A stretch of DNA of 64,000 nucleotides from Prevotella sp. (GTDB lineage: Bacteria; Bacteroidota; Bacteroidia; Bacteroidales; Bacteroidaceae): the NCBI GenBank assembly GCA_017442825.1, contig JAFRYZ010000044.1, forward strand, positions 1-64,000, in the 5' to 3' direction. The notes beneath the pieces were generated by a model, which searched no databases, was not told the DNA's origin, and worked only from the letters and a program-made list of their open reading frames with translations. The first letter of the stretch is position 1. Every line of letters starts with the position of its first letter. This document shows positions 17,430-26,403 of the stretch, in pieces. The position numbers were made by a program, and so were the translations under genes.

Positions 17430-18554
17430 ATGAGATTCAACATTTCAAGTACTGCTCTGAGCAGCAAGCTACTGACCCTCTCTAAGGTCATCAACAGCAA
17501 GAACTCACTGCCGATTCTCGACAGTTTCCTTGTCGAAGTGCACAACGGACAGGCTGCCATTACAGCTTCGGACAGCGAGAATGTGATGCAGACCATCCTC
17601 CCGTTGGACAACTGCGAGGGCGAAGGCAACTTTGCCGTCAACAACCACACCATTCTCGATGCCGTCAAGGAACTGCCCGAACAGCCGCTGACCATCGATG
17701 TCAATTATGACGAGTGGAAGATGTACATCACTTATCAGAATGGTTCCTACAACTTCCCTATCCAGAATGCCGACGAATACCCGAAGGCACAACCCATCAA
17801 TGAAGGAGCTACTGTTCTGACCCTCGATTCATCGATACTTGCCGGCAACATCACGCGCTCTATCTTTGCAACTGCGCAAGACGAGTTGCGCCCCGTTATG
17901 AATGGTATATACTTCGACCTTACCGCCGATGCCTTGGCAATCGTAGCCAGCGACGGTCACAAGCTGGTACGCAACAAGAACTTCACCTTGAAGAGCGATA
18001 CTCCGTCGGCCTTTATCCTGCCGAAGAAACCTGCCAGCCTGCTGAAAAACATACTGAGCAAGGATGGTGGTGATGTCACTATCAAATTCGACGACCGCTC
18101 GGCTGAAATCAGTTTTTCTGAAGGTTCACTATCCTGCCGACTCATTGAAGGACGCTATCCCAACTACAACAGCGTGATTCCGCAGGACAACCCCAACCAG
18201 ATCACCATCGACCGCAGAAGCCTTCTCGGTGCTCTGCGCCGCGTGCTTCCCTTCGCAAGCGACAGCAGCCAGCTCATCCGCTTCCATGCCGAAGCCGGCA
18301 CCCTGTCTCTCAATGCTGAAGACATCGACTTTGCTACCAGTGCCAAGGAAAATGTCACTTGCGAATATGGCGGTCAACCCATGAGCATCGGTTTCAAAGG
18401 CTCCAGCATGGTCGAAATTCTGAACAACCTTGAGAGCGACGATGTCATCATTCAGTTGGCAGACCCCTCTCGTGCAGGTGTCGTCATCCCTTCAGTTCAG
18501 CCCGACGACGAAGAAGTGCTGATGCTCATCATGCCGATGTTGCTCAACGACTAA
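17430..18554 (+). CDS. dnaN: DNA polymerase III beta clamp
   Basis: DnaN forms the ring that tethers polymerase to DNA. The 374-residue protein starts MRFNISSTALSSKLLTLSKVI and shows the three-fold clamp repeat with ASDGHKLV in the middle domain, the IEGRYPNYNSVIP motif and a C-terminus rich in hydrophobic residues (EEVLMLIMPMLLND). The start is chosen because the frame upstream contains the promoter. The next gene is another replication or repair function, a DnaQ-like exonuclease. Confidence 0.97.
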   Translation: MRFNISSTALSSKLLTLSKVINSKNSLPILDSFLVEVHNGQAAITASDSENVMQTILPLDNCEGEGNFAVNNHTILDAVKELPEQPLTIDVNYDEWKMYITYQNGSYNFPIQNADEYPKAQPINEGATVLTLDSSILAGNITRSIFATAQDELRPVMNGIYFDLTADALAIVASDGHKLVRNKNFTLKSDTPSAFILPKKPASLLKNILSKDGGDVTIKFDDRSAEISFSEGSLSCRLIEGRYPNYNSVIPQDNPNQITIDRRSLLGALRRVLPFASDSSQLIRFHAEAGTLSLNAEDIDFATSAKENVTCEYGGQPMSIGFKGSSMVEILNNLESDDVIIQLADPSRAGVVIPSVQPDDEEVLMLIMPMLLND

Positions 18555-18606
18555 GTCCTGTGAGCCAAGAGCTGGACTTCATTCAAGTTTAACCAAAAGA
18601 AATAGA

Positions 18607-19461
18607 ATGAAACTAAACCTTACAAAGCCCCTGATTGTCTTCGACCTGGAGACAACGGGGCTTGATCTTGTAAAAGACCGTATCATCCAGATTTCCTATA
18701 TCAAGGTGAATCTTGATGGTAGTGAGGAACGAGTCAACCAGTTTGTCAACCCTGGTTGCCCCATTCCCCCAGAAGTAGTCACTATCACTGGCATCACCAA
18801 CGAGCAAGTAAAGGATGCCCCTTTGTTCAAAGACATTGCAAAAGACTTGCAAGCAGCCTTCAATGGTTGCGACTTCGCCGGCTTCAACTCCAACCACTTC
18901 GACATTCCCCTGTTGGCAGAAGAGTTTCTTCGTGCAGGCATAGACTTCGACTTTTCCAAGTGCCGTCTCATCGATGCACAAACCATCTTCCATAAGATGG
19001 AGAAGCGCAATCTTGCCGCAGCCTATAAATTCTATACGGGTCACAAGATGGAAGACGACTTCCAAGCCCACCTTGCCGACCAGGACACCGAGGCCACCTA
19101 CCTTGTCTTGCAAGGACAACTCGACAAATATGCCCCAGGCATGCAGGAAGAGGAAGACCGTGTGCTCCACAACGACATGGACGAACTGGCAGCAATGTCC
19201 AAGATGAACGACAACGTTGACTTTGCCGGTCGCATTGTGTGGAAAGATGTCACCGACGCTCAAGGCAACGCACTTCTAGGACCTGACGGAAAACCGCAGC
19301 AGCAGGAAGTTTTCAACTTTGGCAAATACAAAGGCATGTCCGTTGCCGAAGTATTGCGCCGCGACCCCGGCTATTTCAGCTGGATGCTTGCCGGCGACTT
19401 CACCTACAACACCAAGCAGGTGCTGACCCGCATCCGTCTTCGCGAATTTAACAAACGCTGA
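18607..19461 (+). CDS. DnaQ-family 3'-5' exonuclease
   Basis: The 284-residue protein carries the DEDD exonuclease domain: ExoI FDLETTGLDL (residues about 12-21), ExoII FAGFNSNHFDIPLL and ExoIII HLADQDTEATYLV. The C-terminal part (FNFGKYKGMSVAEVLRRDPGYFSWML) resembles the short domain found at the end of several exonucleases. It may act as polymerase III epsilon or as a stand-alone repair exonuclease. It follows dnaN by 52 bp, supporting a replication link. Confidence 0.88.
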   Translation: MKLNLTKPLIVFDLETTGLDLVKDRIIQISYIKVNLDGSEERVNQFVNPGCPIPPEVVTITGITNEQVKDAPLFKDIAKDLQAAFNGCDFAGFNSNHFDIPLLAEEFLRAGIDFDFSKCRLIDAQTIFHKMEKRNLAAAYKFYTGHKMEDDFQAHLADQDTEATYLVLQGQLDKYAPGMQEEEDRVLHNDMDELAAMSKMNDNVDFAGRIVWKDVTDAQGNALLGPDGKPQQQEVFNFGKYKGMSVAEVLRRDPGYFSWMLAGDFTYNTKQVLTRIRLREFNKR

Positions 19462-19509
19462 GACCACAAACGGAAGATTGGCATCTCTATCAATTTGAAC
19501 AGACCGACC

Positions 19510-20706
19510 ATGTTGAAAGGAAAGAAAATTGTTTTAGGCATTACGGGAAGCATTGCCGCCTATAAGGCATGCCTCATCATCCGCGGATTGGTGAAACAGG
19601 GAGCTGAAGTACAGGTGGTCATCACCCCTGCAGGAAAGGAGTTCATCACTCCCATCACCCTGTCGGCATTGACCCACAAACCCGTCATCAGCGAGTTCTT
19701 TGCACAACGCGACGGCACATGGAACTCCCACGTCGATCTCGGTCTTTGGGCTGACGCCATGCTGATAGCCCCTTGTACGGCAAGCACATTGGGCAAGATG
19801 GCAAACGGCATTGCCGACAACATGCTCATCACCACCTATCTTTCAATGAAAGCACCGGTATTCTTCGCTCCGGCAATGGACCTCGACATGTATCAGCATC
19901 CTACGACGCAAGCCAACATCGAGCGTCTGAAGTCTTTTGGCAACCACATTATAGAACCTGCCAGCGGCTTCCTCGCCAGCGGACTCGAAGGGAAAGGAAG
20001 GATGGAAGGACCTGATGTTATTGTCGAAGCGCTCTCCCGTTTCTTTGACGACAGCTGCGACAATAGCCTCAACGGAAAAAAGATTCTCATCACCGCAGGT
20101 CCTACCTACGAAAAGATAGACCCCGTACGCTTCATCGGCAACTACTCCAGCGGCAAGATGGGCTTTGCCCTTGCCGAAGAATGTGCACAACGTGGTGCTG
20201 ATGTCACCCTCATAGCTGGTCCCGTAAGCGTGAAGTGTTCTGACACTATCCACCGCATCAACATAGAGAGCTGTCAACAGATGTACGAGGCTGCCACAGA
20301 AGCCTTCCCCCGCCATGATGCAGCCATCCTCTGCGCTGCCGTTGCCGACTTCCGTCCCGAAACGGTTGCCGAAAAGAAGATAAAACGTCAAGGCGACGAC
20401 CTTGTCATCCGGCTGAAGCCTACTCACGACATTGCAGCCTCACTGGGGAAAATGAAACAACCCCATCAGCGCCTTGTAGCCTTTGCCCTTGAGACCAACG
20501 ACGAAGAAACCAACGCACAGCAGAAGTTGCAGAAGAAGAATGCCGACTTCATCGTGTTGAACTCCACACGCATTCCGGGCACAACATTCCAGAGTGACGA
20601 CAACCAGATTACCATCATTTCTTCCGAAGGCAAAAAGGAATATGCCAAGAAGCCGAAAAGCGAAGTGGCGAAAGACATTATCGACGAGTTGGCAAAACGG
20701 TTGTAA
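19510..20706 (+). CDS. coaBC: CoaBC, phosphopantothenoylcysteine decarboxylase/synthetase
   Basis: CoaBC makes phosphopantetheine in two steps of CoA synthesis. The N-terminal CoaC flavoprotein half has GITGSIAAYKA, PCTASTLGKMANGIADN and the PAMDLDMY substrate motif. The C-terminal CoaB half begins near KKILITAGPTYEKIDPVRF and contains NYSSGKMG and AAVADFRP. Total 398 residues. The ATG at 19510 is preferred over an in-frame TTG five codons upstream. The order coaBC - DUF4835 - recN is, to my knowledge, common in Bacteroidetes. Confidence 0.95.
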   Translation: MLKGKKIVLGITGSIAAYKACLIIRGLVKQGAEVQVVITPAGKEFITPITLSALTHKPVISEFFAQRDGTWNSHVDLGLWADAMLIAPCTASTLGKMANGIADNMLITTYLSMKAPVFFAPAMDLDMYQHPTTQANIERLKSFGNHIIEPASGFLASGLEGKGRMEGPDVIVEALSRFFDDSCDNSLNGKKILITAGPTYEKIDPVRFIGNYSSGKMGFALAEECAQRGADVTLIAGPVSVKCSDTIHRINIESCQQMYEAATEAFPRHDAAILCAAVADFRPETVAEKKIKRQGDDLVIRLKPTHDIAASLGKMKQPHQRLVAFALETNDEETNAQQKLQKKNADFIVLNSTRIPGTTFQSDDNQITIISSEGKKEYAKKPKSEVAKDIIDELAKRL

Positions 20707-20760
20707 ACAGAACCTTGATGGCATAATGCTGTAAAGTTGTAAACGAAACAAGTAGCGCAC

Positions 20761-21675
20761 ATGAAAAAGACCATATTATCCCTATGCGGTATGCTGCTCC
20801 TCTCTTGCTTCACCCATGAGACAGTAGCACAAGAACTGCAAGCACGAGTCACCATCAACCGTAACCAAATACAGGGTACGGACGGCTCCGTCTTTGAGAA
20901 CCTGCAACAAACGCTGGAGCAGTTCATCAACGACCGCCAGTGGACGAACCTGCAATTCCAGAAAAACGAGCGCATCGTCTGCAACTTCAACATTACCGTG
21001 ACGCAATACAACCAAGCCGAAAACATCTTCACTTGTTCTGCCATCATTCAAGCCAACCGCCCCGTATATAATTCGGCTTACACTACCACCTTATATAATA
21101 ATACCGACAAAGAGTTCACATTCCAGTTTGCTCAGTTCGACCAATTAGAGTTCAACGAAGAGAACATAGACAACTCGCTGACGGCACTCATCGCCTACTA
21201 TGCCTACCTCATCATCGGACTCGACCTCGACAGCTTTTCACCAATGGGTGGTGAAGACATATTGCAACGGTGCATGAACCTCACCAACAATGCACAGAAT
21301 CTAAACTTCCCAGGTTGGAAATCCTTCGAAAACGACCGCAACCGTTTTGCCATCATCAATGACTACCTTGACGGAGCTATGAAACCGTTCCGCCAATTAC
21401 AATACGACTACTATCGTACCGGTCTCGACGAGATGGCAAACAACGTCGAACGTGGACGCACCAATATCACAACCGCATTGGAAAACGATCTGAAGAAAGC
21501 ACACGAAGACCGCCCGTTGAGCACGCTGCCACAGATTTGGACCGACTACAAGAAAGACGAACTGGCAAACATCTATAAGGGTAAGGGAACCCAGAAAGAG
21601 AAAGAGAGCGTTTTCAACATTCTCTTCGGTATCAATGCAAGCCAAAGCAACACTTGGGAAAAAATCAAGGAATAA
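20761..21675 (+). CDS. DUF4835 family secreted protein
   Basis: The 304-residue protein has a signal peptide (MKKTILSLCGMLLLSC...VAQ) and the Bacteroidetes DUF4835 text: ARVTINRNQIQGTDGSVFENLQQTLEQF and AYYAYLIIGLDLDSFSPMGG. The family is annotated in places as a type IX secretion accessory (PorD-like); I recall this with moderate certainty only. Its position between coaBC and recN is as in other Bacteroidetes. The last codons and stop are partly duplicated at the junction with recN. Confidence 0.8.
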   Translation: MKKTILSLCGMLLLSCFTHETVAQELQARVTINRNQIQGTDGSVFENLQQTLEQFINDRQWTNLQFQKNERIVCNFNITVTQYNQAENIFTCSAIIQANRPVYNSAYTTTLYNNTDKEFTFQFAQFDQLEFNEENIDNSLTALIAYYAYLIIGLDLDSFSPMGGEDILQRCMNLTNNAQNLNFPGWKSFENDRNRFAIINDYLDGAMKPFRQLQYDYYRTGLDEMANNVERGRTNITTALENDLKKAHEDRPLSTLPQIWTDYKKDELANIYKGKGTQKEKESVFNILFGINASQSNTWEKIKE

Positions 21676-21714
21676 TGCTAACGCAAGCCAAAGCAACAAT
21701 CAAGGAATAATGCT
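21637..21714 (+). repeat. Duplicated DUF4835/recN junction
   Basis: GCAAGCCAAAGCAACA plus ATCAAGGAATAATGCT occurs at 21637-21679 (with an 11-bp interruption) and at 21683-21714 (without it). Each copy ends in a TAATG stop-start overlap. The first ATG (21675) opens an 11-codon cistron, MLTQAKATIKE, which ends at the TAA overlapping the true recN ATG at 21710. Confidence 0.85.
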
Positions 21715-23389
21715 GAAACACCTTCATATTCGCAACTATACACTCATCGAGGAACTGGACATTCCTTTCCAACCAGGATTCTCCGTCATCACGGGTGAGA
21801 CAGGTGCAGGAAAGAGTATCATTCTGGGAGCCATAGGTTTGCTCCTAGGTCAGCGTGCCGATGCAAAAACCATCAAGAGCGGGGCTGCAAAATGCACTAT
21901 TGAAGCATGCTTCGACCTCAGCCGCTATGGTGACCTGCGTTCTTTCTTCGATGAGAACGACATCGACTACGATACCGAAGACTGCATCTTACGACGCGAG
22001 CTTACCGCTACAGGCAAGTCGCGGGCTTTCATCAACGACACCCCCGTGCAACTCTCCCTGATGCGAACCCTTGGCGAACGGCTCATCGACATCCATTCGC
22101 AACACCAGAACCTCTTGTTGCAGAAAGAAGATTTCCAACTGAATGTTGTTGACATCATTGCCGATGATGCTCCTGAACTCTGTGCGTATCGTCAGGTTTA
22201 TCAGACCTACAAGGAGAAGCTGACGGCTCTCGAACAGCTGAAGGCTTCAATAGAACAAAGCAAACGCGACGAGGAATATATCCGGTTCCAATATAAGGAA
22301 CTGGCAAGTGCCGCGCTGGAAGAAGGCTTGCAGGAACAACTGGAACAGGAAAGCAGCACCCTCTCCCATGCTGAAGACATCAAGTCGGCACTCTACGATG
22401 CCGACCGCCTGCTCAATGGCGAGAACAACGGCATTGTGCAGAACATCCGTTCCGTTGCTCAGCAACTACAATCCATCGCCGAAGTGTTCCCCGCTGCCAA
22501 GGATTTGGCTTCACGCCTCGACTCCGCACATATCGAGTTGAAAGACATTGCCCAGGAAGTGAATACCAGTGCCGAAGACGCCGAATTCGATCCGGCACGC
22601 TTAGACCATATCAACGCACAACTCGACACTATCTACTCCTTGCAACAGCGGTTCCATGTCAATACCGTCAGCGAGTTACTGGCTATCCAGGCTGATTTCA
22701 AGAACCAGTTGGAACACCTTGCCAATAGCGACGAAGCCCTTGCCGAACTGCAAGAAGACGTTCGTCAACAGCTGGAGACCTGCCATCAGAAAGCTGCTTT
22801 GCTGACCAAGAAACGCCAGCAAGCCGCCAAGAAGATAGAGAAAGAGATGCAGGAACGGCTCATCCCGTTAGGCATTCCCAACGTGCGCTTTGCCGTCAGC
22901 ATCACTCCCATCAACACACTCCCCACCCCACTGACAGCCAACGGCGCCGACAAAGTACGATTCCTTTTCAGTGCCAACAAGAGCACCCCCATGCAGCCTG
23001 TCTCCCAGGTGGCTTCTGGTGGCGAGATAGCACGCGTCATGCTCTCCCTGAAAGCGATGATCAGCGGAGCCGTAAAACTCCCCACCATTATCTTCGACGA
23101 GATAGACACAGGTGTCAGCGGAAAGATAGCACAGAAGATGGCACTCATCATGCACGAGATGGGGCAACACGACCGTCAAGTCATCTCCATCACCCACCTG
23201 CCGCAGATTGCTGCCCTCGGACAGACACATTATAAGGTGTATAAAGAAGAATCGGCAACAGCTACCATCAGCCACATGCAACTCCTCAACGACGAGCAAC
23301 GCGTCAACGAAATTGCCCAGATGCTTTCAGGCGACAACATCACCGAGGCTGCCATCAGCAATGCCAAAGAACTGTTGGCAAACAGGTAA
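21710..23389 (+). CDS. recN: DNA repair protein RecN
   Basis: RecN is an SMC-like ATPase acting in double-strand break repair. The 559-residue protein has Walker A GETGAGKSIILGAI near the N-terminus, a long coiled-coil middle (about residues 165-370, rich in E, Q and L), the ABC signature region VASGGEIARVMLSLK, and Walker B TIIFDEIDTGVSG. The start is MLKHLHIRNYTLIEELD; an upstream in-frame ATG lies in the preceding gene and is discounted. Stop-start overlap with a short duplicated cistron suggests coupled translation. Confidence 0.95.
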   Translation: MLKHLHIRNYTLIEELDIPFQPGFSVITGETGAGKSIILGAIGLLLGQRADAKTIKSGAAKCTIEACFDLSRYGDLRSFFDENDIDYDTEDCILRRELTATGKSRAFINDTPVQLSLMRTLGERLIDIHSQHQNLLLQKEDFQLNVVDIIADDAPELCAYRQVYQTYKEKLTALEQLKASIEQSKRDEEYIRFQYKELASAALEEGLQEQLEQESSTLSHAEDIKSALYDADRLLNGENNGIVQNIRSVAQQLQSIAEVFPAAKDLASRLDSAHIELKDIAQEVNTSAEDAEFDPARLDHINAQLDTIYSLQQRFHVNTVSELLAIQADFKNQLEHLANSDEALAELQEDVRQQLETCHQKAALLTKKRQQAAKKIEKEMQERLIPLGIPNVRFAVSITPINTLPTPLTANGADKVRFLFSANKSTPMQPVSQVASGGEIARVMLSLKAMISGAVKLPTIIFDEIDTGVSGKIAQKMALIMHEMGQHDRQVISITHLPQIAALGQTHYKVYKEESATATISHMQLLNDEQRVNEIAQMLSGDNITEAAISNAKELLANR

Positions 23390-23420
23390 AAAGAAAGTTA
23401 TAAAGATTCGAATAATTATC

Positions 23421-25058
23421 ATGACCAAAAGAATATCCATCATCCTCTTCAGCATGCTTTGCAGCATGTCCATGCTGGCACAAAGCTCAGCGGTAAAGAA
23501 AACAGCCGATGCCGTCTTCTCACTTACAACCTTCAAGAACGACGGCAGCATTGTTGGAACCACCAACGGTGTGTTCATCGACAACGACGGAACCTGTATC
23601 AGCGCATGGAAGCCCTTCGACGGTGCTGATTATGCTGTTGTCATCGATGCCAAAGGCAACCGCCATCAAGTTGATGCCATCTATGGCGCCAACGAAATCT
23701 ACGACCTCGTACGCTTCCGCATCGCCGACAAAGCACCAGCCTCCGCAAAAGCTGCTGCCACCCATGCTGCCACCTCTGCCAAAGTATGGCTGGTGCCCAA
23801 CAAGAAGAACGACAGTCCCAAGGAGACAACCGTCAAAAGTGTTGAAACTTTCATGGAGAAATATGCCTACTACGTTGTTGAATCACCTGTAGCACTCTCC
23901 CTCAACCTTGACCTGTACGAAGGTTGTCCCGTCGTCGATGCCAATGGTCAGCTTTTAGGACTCTATCACGTCAGCAGTAGCAACCAGAGTGTTACCGACT
24001 CACGATACACAGAAGAGTTCAAAGCCACGGGATTCTCTCTGAACAACGCCACACTCCGTCGCACTAACATCCGCATAGCCCTGCCTTCCGACATCAGTCA
24101 GGCACGGCTTGCCTTGGTCTTCGCCCGAGAACGTGGCGGAACCAACTTCCGCAAGACCGTCGATGACTTCATCCGCCTCTTTCCCAAAGAAAACGACGGT
24201 TACTTTGAACAGGCACTCCTCGCCGTGAAAGACAGCAATATCACCGTTGCCGAAAGCACCATGCAAAAAGCCGTGAAAGAAGTTGACAACAAGGCAGAGG
24301 CACACTACAACTATTCACGCCTCATGATGATGACAGGCAACTTCGACAAAGCCCTTAGCGAAGCCCAACAAGCCTATGCCATATCGTCCTTGCCCATTTA
24401 TCAGGAGCAGGAAGCTAAAGTCTATTATGCCAAAGGCGAATACCAGAAAGCCTACGACATGTTCATCAGTCTCACCAAGACATCCATGCGCAATGCCGAA
24501 CTCTACTACGAGGCGATGCAGGCACGCCAACAACTGGGTGGCAGCGATGCTGAGCTGTTAGCCCTGCTCGACTCTGCCGTAGCCGTTTGCGACACACCCT
24601 ATACTGCCATTGCAGCCCCCTACTTCCTGGCACGAGGCATGCAACACGACAAGATGAAGCAATACCGCAAGGCCATGAGCGACCTCTACACCTACGAAGC
24701 ACTCTACTACGGACCTCTCAGTGCCGAGTTCTATTATCTGCGGGCACAAAGCGAAGCCAACGGCCGCATCTTCCAGCCCGCCCTCAACGACTATGCACGC
24801 GCCATAGCCCTCGATCCCAAGAATCTGATGTACTGGGCTGAAATGGCGTCCCTCACCCTCCGTGTCGGCGAGAAAGAAAATGCCATCAAGGCAGCCAAAC
24901 GCTGTATTGAACTTGATCCCAACTATCCCGATGCCTACCTCATCCTCGGCATCGCACAGGTTGAAACAGGCAAGAAAGCAGAAGGAATACAAAACATCGA
25001 GAAAGCCAAGCAACTGGGCAACACACAAGCCGACAACTTCCTGAAGAAATACAAATAA
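23421..25058 (+). CDS. Inactive trypsin-like protease domain fused to TPR repeats
   Basis: The 545-residue protein has a signal peptide (MTKRISIILFSMLCSMSMLAQ). Residues about 25-230 follow the HtrA/trypsin fold pattern (NGVFIDNDGTCISAWKPFDGA, EIYDLVRFRIADK, EGCPVVDANGQLLGLY). The catalytic His is replaced in the GTCISAWKPF segment, and the usual GNSGSP serine motif reads EGCPVV, so proteolysis is unlikely. Residues about 270-545 are tetratricopeptide repeats (for example AEAHYNYSRLMMMTGNFDKALSEAQQAYA). It is probably a periplasmic or outer-membrane scaffold that binds peptides or partner proteins; this is inference. A longer in-frame start lies inside recN and is rejected. Confidence 0.8.
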   Translation: MTKRISIILFSMLCSMSMLAQSSAVKKTADAVFSLTTFKNDGSIVGTTNGVFIDNDGTCISAWKPFDGADYAVVIDAKGNRHQVDAIYGANEIYDLVRFRIADKAPASAKAAATHAATSAKVWLVPNKKNDSPKETTVKSVETFMEKYAYYVVESPVALSLNLDLYEGCPVVDANGQLLGLYHVSSSNQSVTDSRYTEEFKATGFSLNNATLRRTNIRIALPSDISQARLALVFARERGGTNFRKTVDDFIRLFPKENDGYFEQALLAVKDSNITVAESTMQKAVKEVDNKAEAHYNYSRLMMMTGNFDKALSEAQQAYAISSLPIYQEQEAKVYYAKGEYQKAYDMFISLTKTSMRNAELYYEAMQARQQLGGSDAELLALLDSAVAVCDTPYTAIAAPYFLARGMQHDKMKQYRKAMSDLYTYEALYYGPLSAEFYYLRAQSEANGRIFQPALNDYARAIALDPKNLMYWAEMASLTLRVGEKENAIKAAKRCIELDPNYPDAYLILGIAQVETGKKAEGIQNIEKAKQLGNTQADNFLKKYK

Positions 25059-25129
25059 TGTACTTCTTAACAAACAACGTTACAACTCTCGCAGCGAGAG
25101 AAGCACAAAACCAAAAAAAGAGCTCTTTA

Positions 25130-25161
25130 TTTGGTTTTGTCTTCGATTTGCACTACCTTTG
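25130..25161 (+). promoter_or_regulatory. Promoter of tRNA-Arg
   Basis: TTTG at 25130-25133, a 20-bp spacer and TACCTTTG at 25154-25161. The tRNA begins 23 bp downstream. Confidence 0.85.
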
Positions 25162-25183
25162 CAGCGCGAAAGCAAAAAAGGCT

Positions 25184-25258
25184 GGTTCCGTAGCTCAGTT
25201 GGATTAGAGCAACTGCCTTCTAAGCAGTAGGTCTTGGGTTCGAACCCCAACGGAATCA
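25184..25258 (+). tRNA. tRNA-Arg (anticodon TCT)
   Basis: The acceptor GGTTCCG pairs with CGGAATC (one G-T), the D arm is TAGCTCAGTTGGATTAGAGC, the anticodon stem ACTGC/GCAGT encloses CTTCTAA with anticodon TCT, and the T arm is GGGTTCGAACCCC. The discriminator is A; CCA is not encoded. A decayed phage-like cassette begins about 200 bp downstream. Confidence 0.95.
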
Positions 25259-25272
25259 CGGAAAGGGTTATT

Positions 25273-25310
25273 AGAGAGTTTCAAAAATGAAGCTCTCTTT
25301 CTTTGTTTTT
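25273..25310 (+). terminator. Terminator of tRNA-Arg
   Basis: AGAGAGTTTC pairs with GAAGCTCTCT (one wobble) around AAAAAT, followed by TTCTTTGTTTTT. Confidence 0.75.
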
Positions 25311-25389
25311 AGAGAGTTTGCTTCTTAAAATCTTTGTTTACAAGCACTTAGAGAGTCACCATTTATTGTTGAACTCGGCAATCATAATT

Positions 25390-25429
25390 GGACATGGTTG
25401 GATATAGTTGGACATAGTTGGACATATTT
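25390..25429. repeat. 10-bp tandem repeat, 4 units
   Basis: GGACATGGTT, GGATATAGTT, GGACATAGTT and GGACATATTT run head to tail, followed by two copies of CGCTACCA. It lies between the tRNA terminator and the first cassette remnant; the rest of 25311-25442 shows nothing else. Confidence 0.75.
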
Positions 25430-25442
25430 GCGCTACCATGCG

Positions 25443-25532
25443 CTACCACTTTCCATTTTGAGCGCCATCTTCGCTGCTTACACTGGTTTGGCTTTCTACG
25501 TTCAGCCCTGCGAGAGCGTTACTTAAAGGAAT
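25443..25532 (-). pseudogene. 3' remnant of an unidentified gene (cassette A)
   Basis: The minus-strand frame reading IPLSNALAGLNVES...GAQNGKW and ending at 25443 looks like a genuine protein C-terminus. It has no start of its own: upstream of about 25532 the frame runs antisense-like text through the 5' remnant described next, in a different frame. I infer a deletion that joined two genes. The family is not recognised. Confidence 0.35.
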
Positions 25533-25674
25533 CTGCCATCGGCACGGACGGCAACCGAGTCTTAACTTCAGGCGCCGACAAGTTGCGTGCGAACAGGACG
25601 AAGACCATTCGCAGTTGCTTGTCGGAAAGTTCTTGCCACGATGTGGGCAGAGATAAATCAAAAACTGCTTCCAT
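25519..25674 (-). pseudogene. Truncated phage-like gene, 5' remnant (cassette A)
   Basis: A 51-codon frame starts MEAVFDLSLPTSWQELSDKQ and ends shortly after LSAPEVKT. The first 38 residues look like a well-formed N-terminus; after KT the text loses that character and stops, while another frame begins to look coding. The promoter box ends only 4 bp before the ATG. Together with the previous entry this looks like the 5' end of one gene joined to the 3' end of another by deletion. Confidence 0.45.
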
Positions 25675-25678
25675 GCCG

Positions 25679-25715
25679 CGAAGGTACGGAAGCAATTTTG
25701 TGTGGGAAAAGACAG
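25679..25715 (-). promoter_or_regulatory. Cassette A promoter
   Basis: On the minus strand: CTGTCTTTTC, then (counting from TTTC at 25709-25706) a 19-bp spacer and TACCTTCG at 25686-25679. The 10-mer CTGTCTTTTC and the 19-bp spacing are identical at 27710-27746 and 33995-34031. Confidence 0.65.
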
Positions 25716-25717
25716 GA

Positions 25718-26350
25718 TTAGTGTATGATTTCTATCTTCTTGAATTGTGCGAAGAATGGGTGATGGCGGTATTTCCATCGCGTGCCAGGGGGAACGAAAA
25801 GTGTGCAGGTTTCAAAAATGGATTCGTCAAAAAGATATAGATTTGCTTCATTTAGGTCGCATTCTAATCCCCCAAAAAGTAAATATAATATATCATCTGG
25901 ATCTTTATAACGAAAGCATATTTTCTGCAATGCGCTGCAGCCACGGAATGCGGCATTTCTTATTGCTGTCACGGAGTCAGGGATGTTTATTGACTTCAGG
26001 GCGCTGCAGCCTTCAAATGCGCTTTCTCCTATTGCTGTCACGGAGTCAGGTATGTTAATTGACTGCAGTGCGATGCAGTTTTCGAATGCGCTCTCTTCTA
26101 TTTCTGCCACGAAATCAGGTATGTCAATTGACTTCAGTGCGATGCAGCCACGGAATGCGCTCCATCCTATTGTTGTTACGGAGTCTGGAATTATAATTGA
26201 CTGCAGTTTTTTACAATCTTCGAATGCCCTTTCTCTTATTGTTGTCACGGATTTAGGGATGACAACTTCTTGTATTTTTTCTTTTATTTTTATTTTTAAA
26301 CTGAATAAAGTTTTACCGTCTAGGGTGAGGTTAAGATAAGGGTGTTCCAT
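25718..26350 (-). CDS. BspA-type leucine-rich repeat protein
   Basis: The 210-residue protein contains five to six LRR_5 repeats of about 23 residues with the pattern IPDSVTxIGxSAFxGCxALxSI, from about residue 28 to 145, followed by a C-terminal cap with PPGTRWKYRHHPFF. No signal peptide or sorting domain is present, so unlike many BspA-like proteins it may be cytoplasmic. BspA-type repeats mediate protein binding. The stop lies within the promoter region of cassette A and the gene is preceded by cassette B on the same strand. Confidence 0.85.
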   Translation of the reverse strand: MEHPYLNLTLDGKTLFSLKIKIKEKIQEVVIPKSVTTIRERAFEDCKKLQSIIIPDSVTTIGWSAFRGCIALKSIDIPDFVAEIEESAFENCIALQSINIPDSVTAIGESAFEGCSALKSINIPDSVTAIRNAAFRGCSALQKICFRYKDPDDILYLLFGGLECDLNEANLYLFDESIFETCTLFVPPGTRWKYRHHPFFAQFKKIEIIH

Positions 26351-26403
26351 GACTCTCTATATTATTATGACTTAGACAACATATTGTTTTTACAATGTTG
26401 GCG

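Noticed and set aside
23208..23420. N-terminal extension of the protease-like/TPR protein
   Set aside because: Overlaps recN in another frame; the signal peptide begins at 23421.
25184..25258. Phage attachment site in tRNA-Arg
   Set aside because: A phage-like remnant lies nearby, but no second copy of the tRNA 3' end was seen and no integrase is present.
25418..25840. 140-codon plus-strand frame
   Set aside because: Runs across the cassette A remnants and promoter and the end of the LRR gene on the other strand; no protein-like character.
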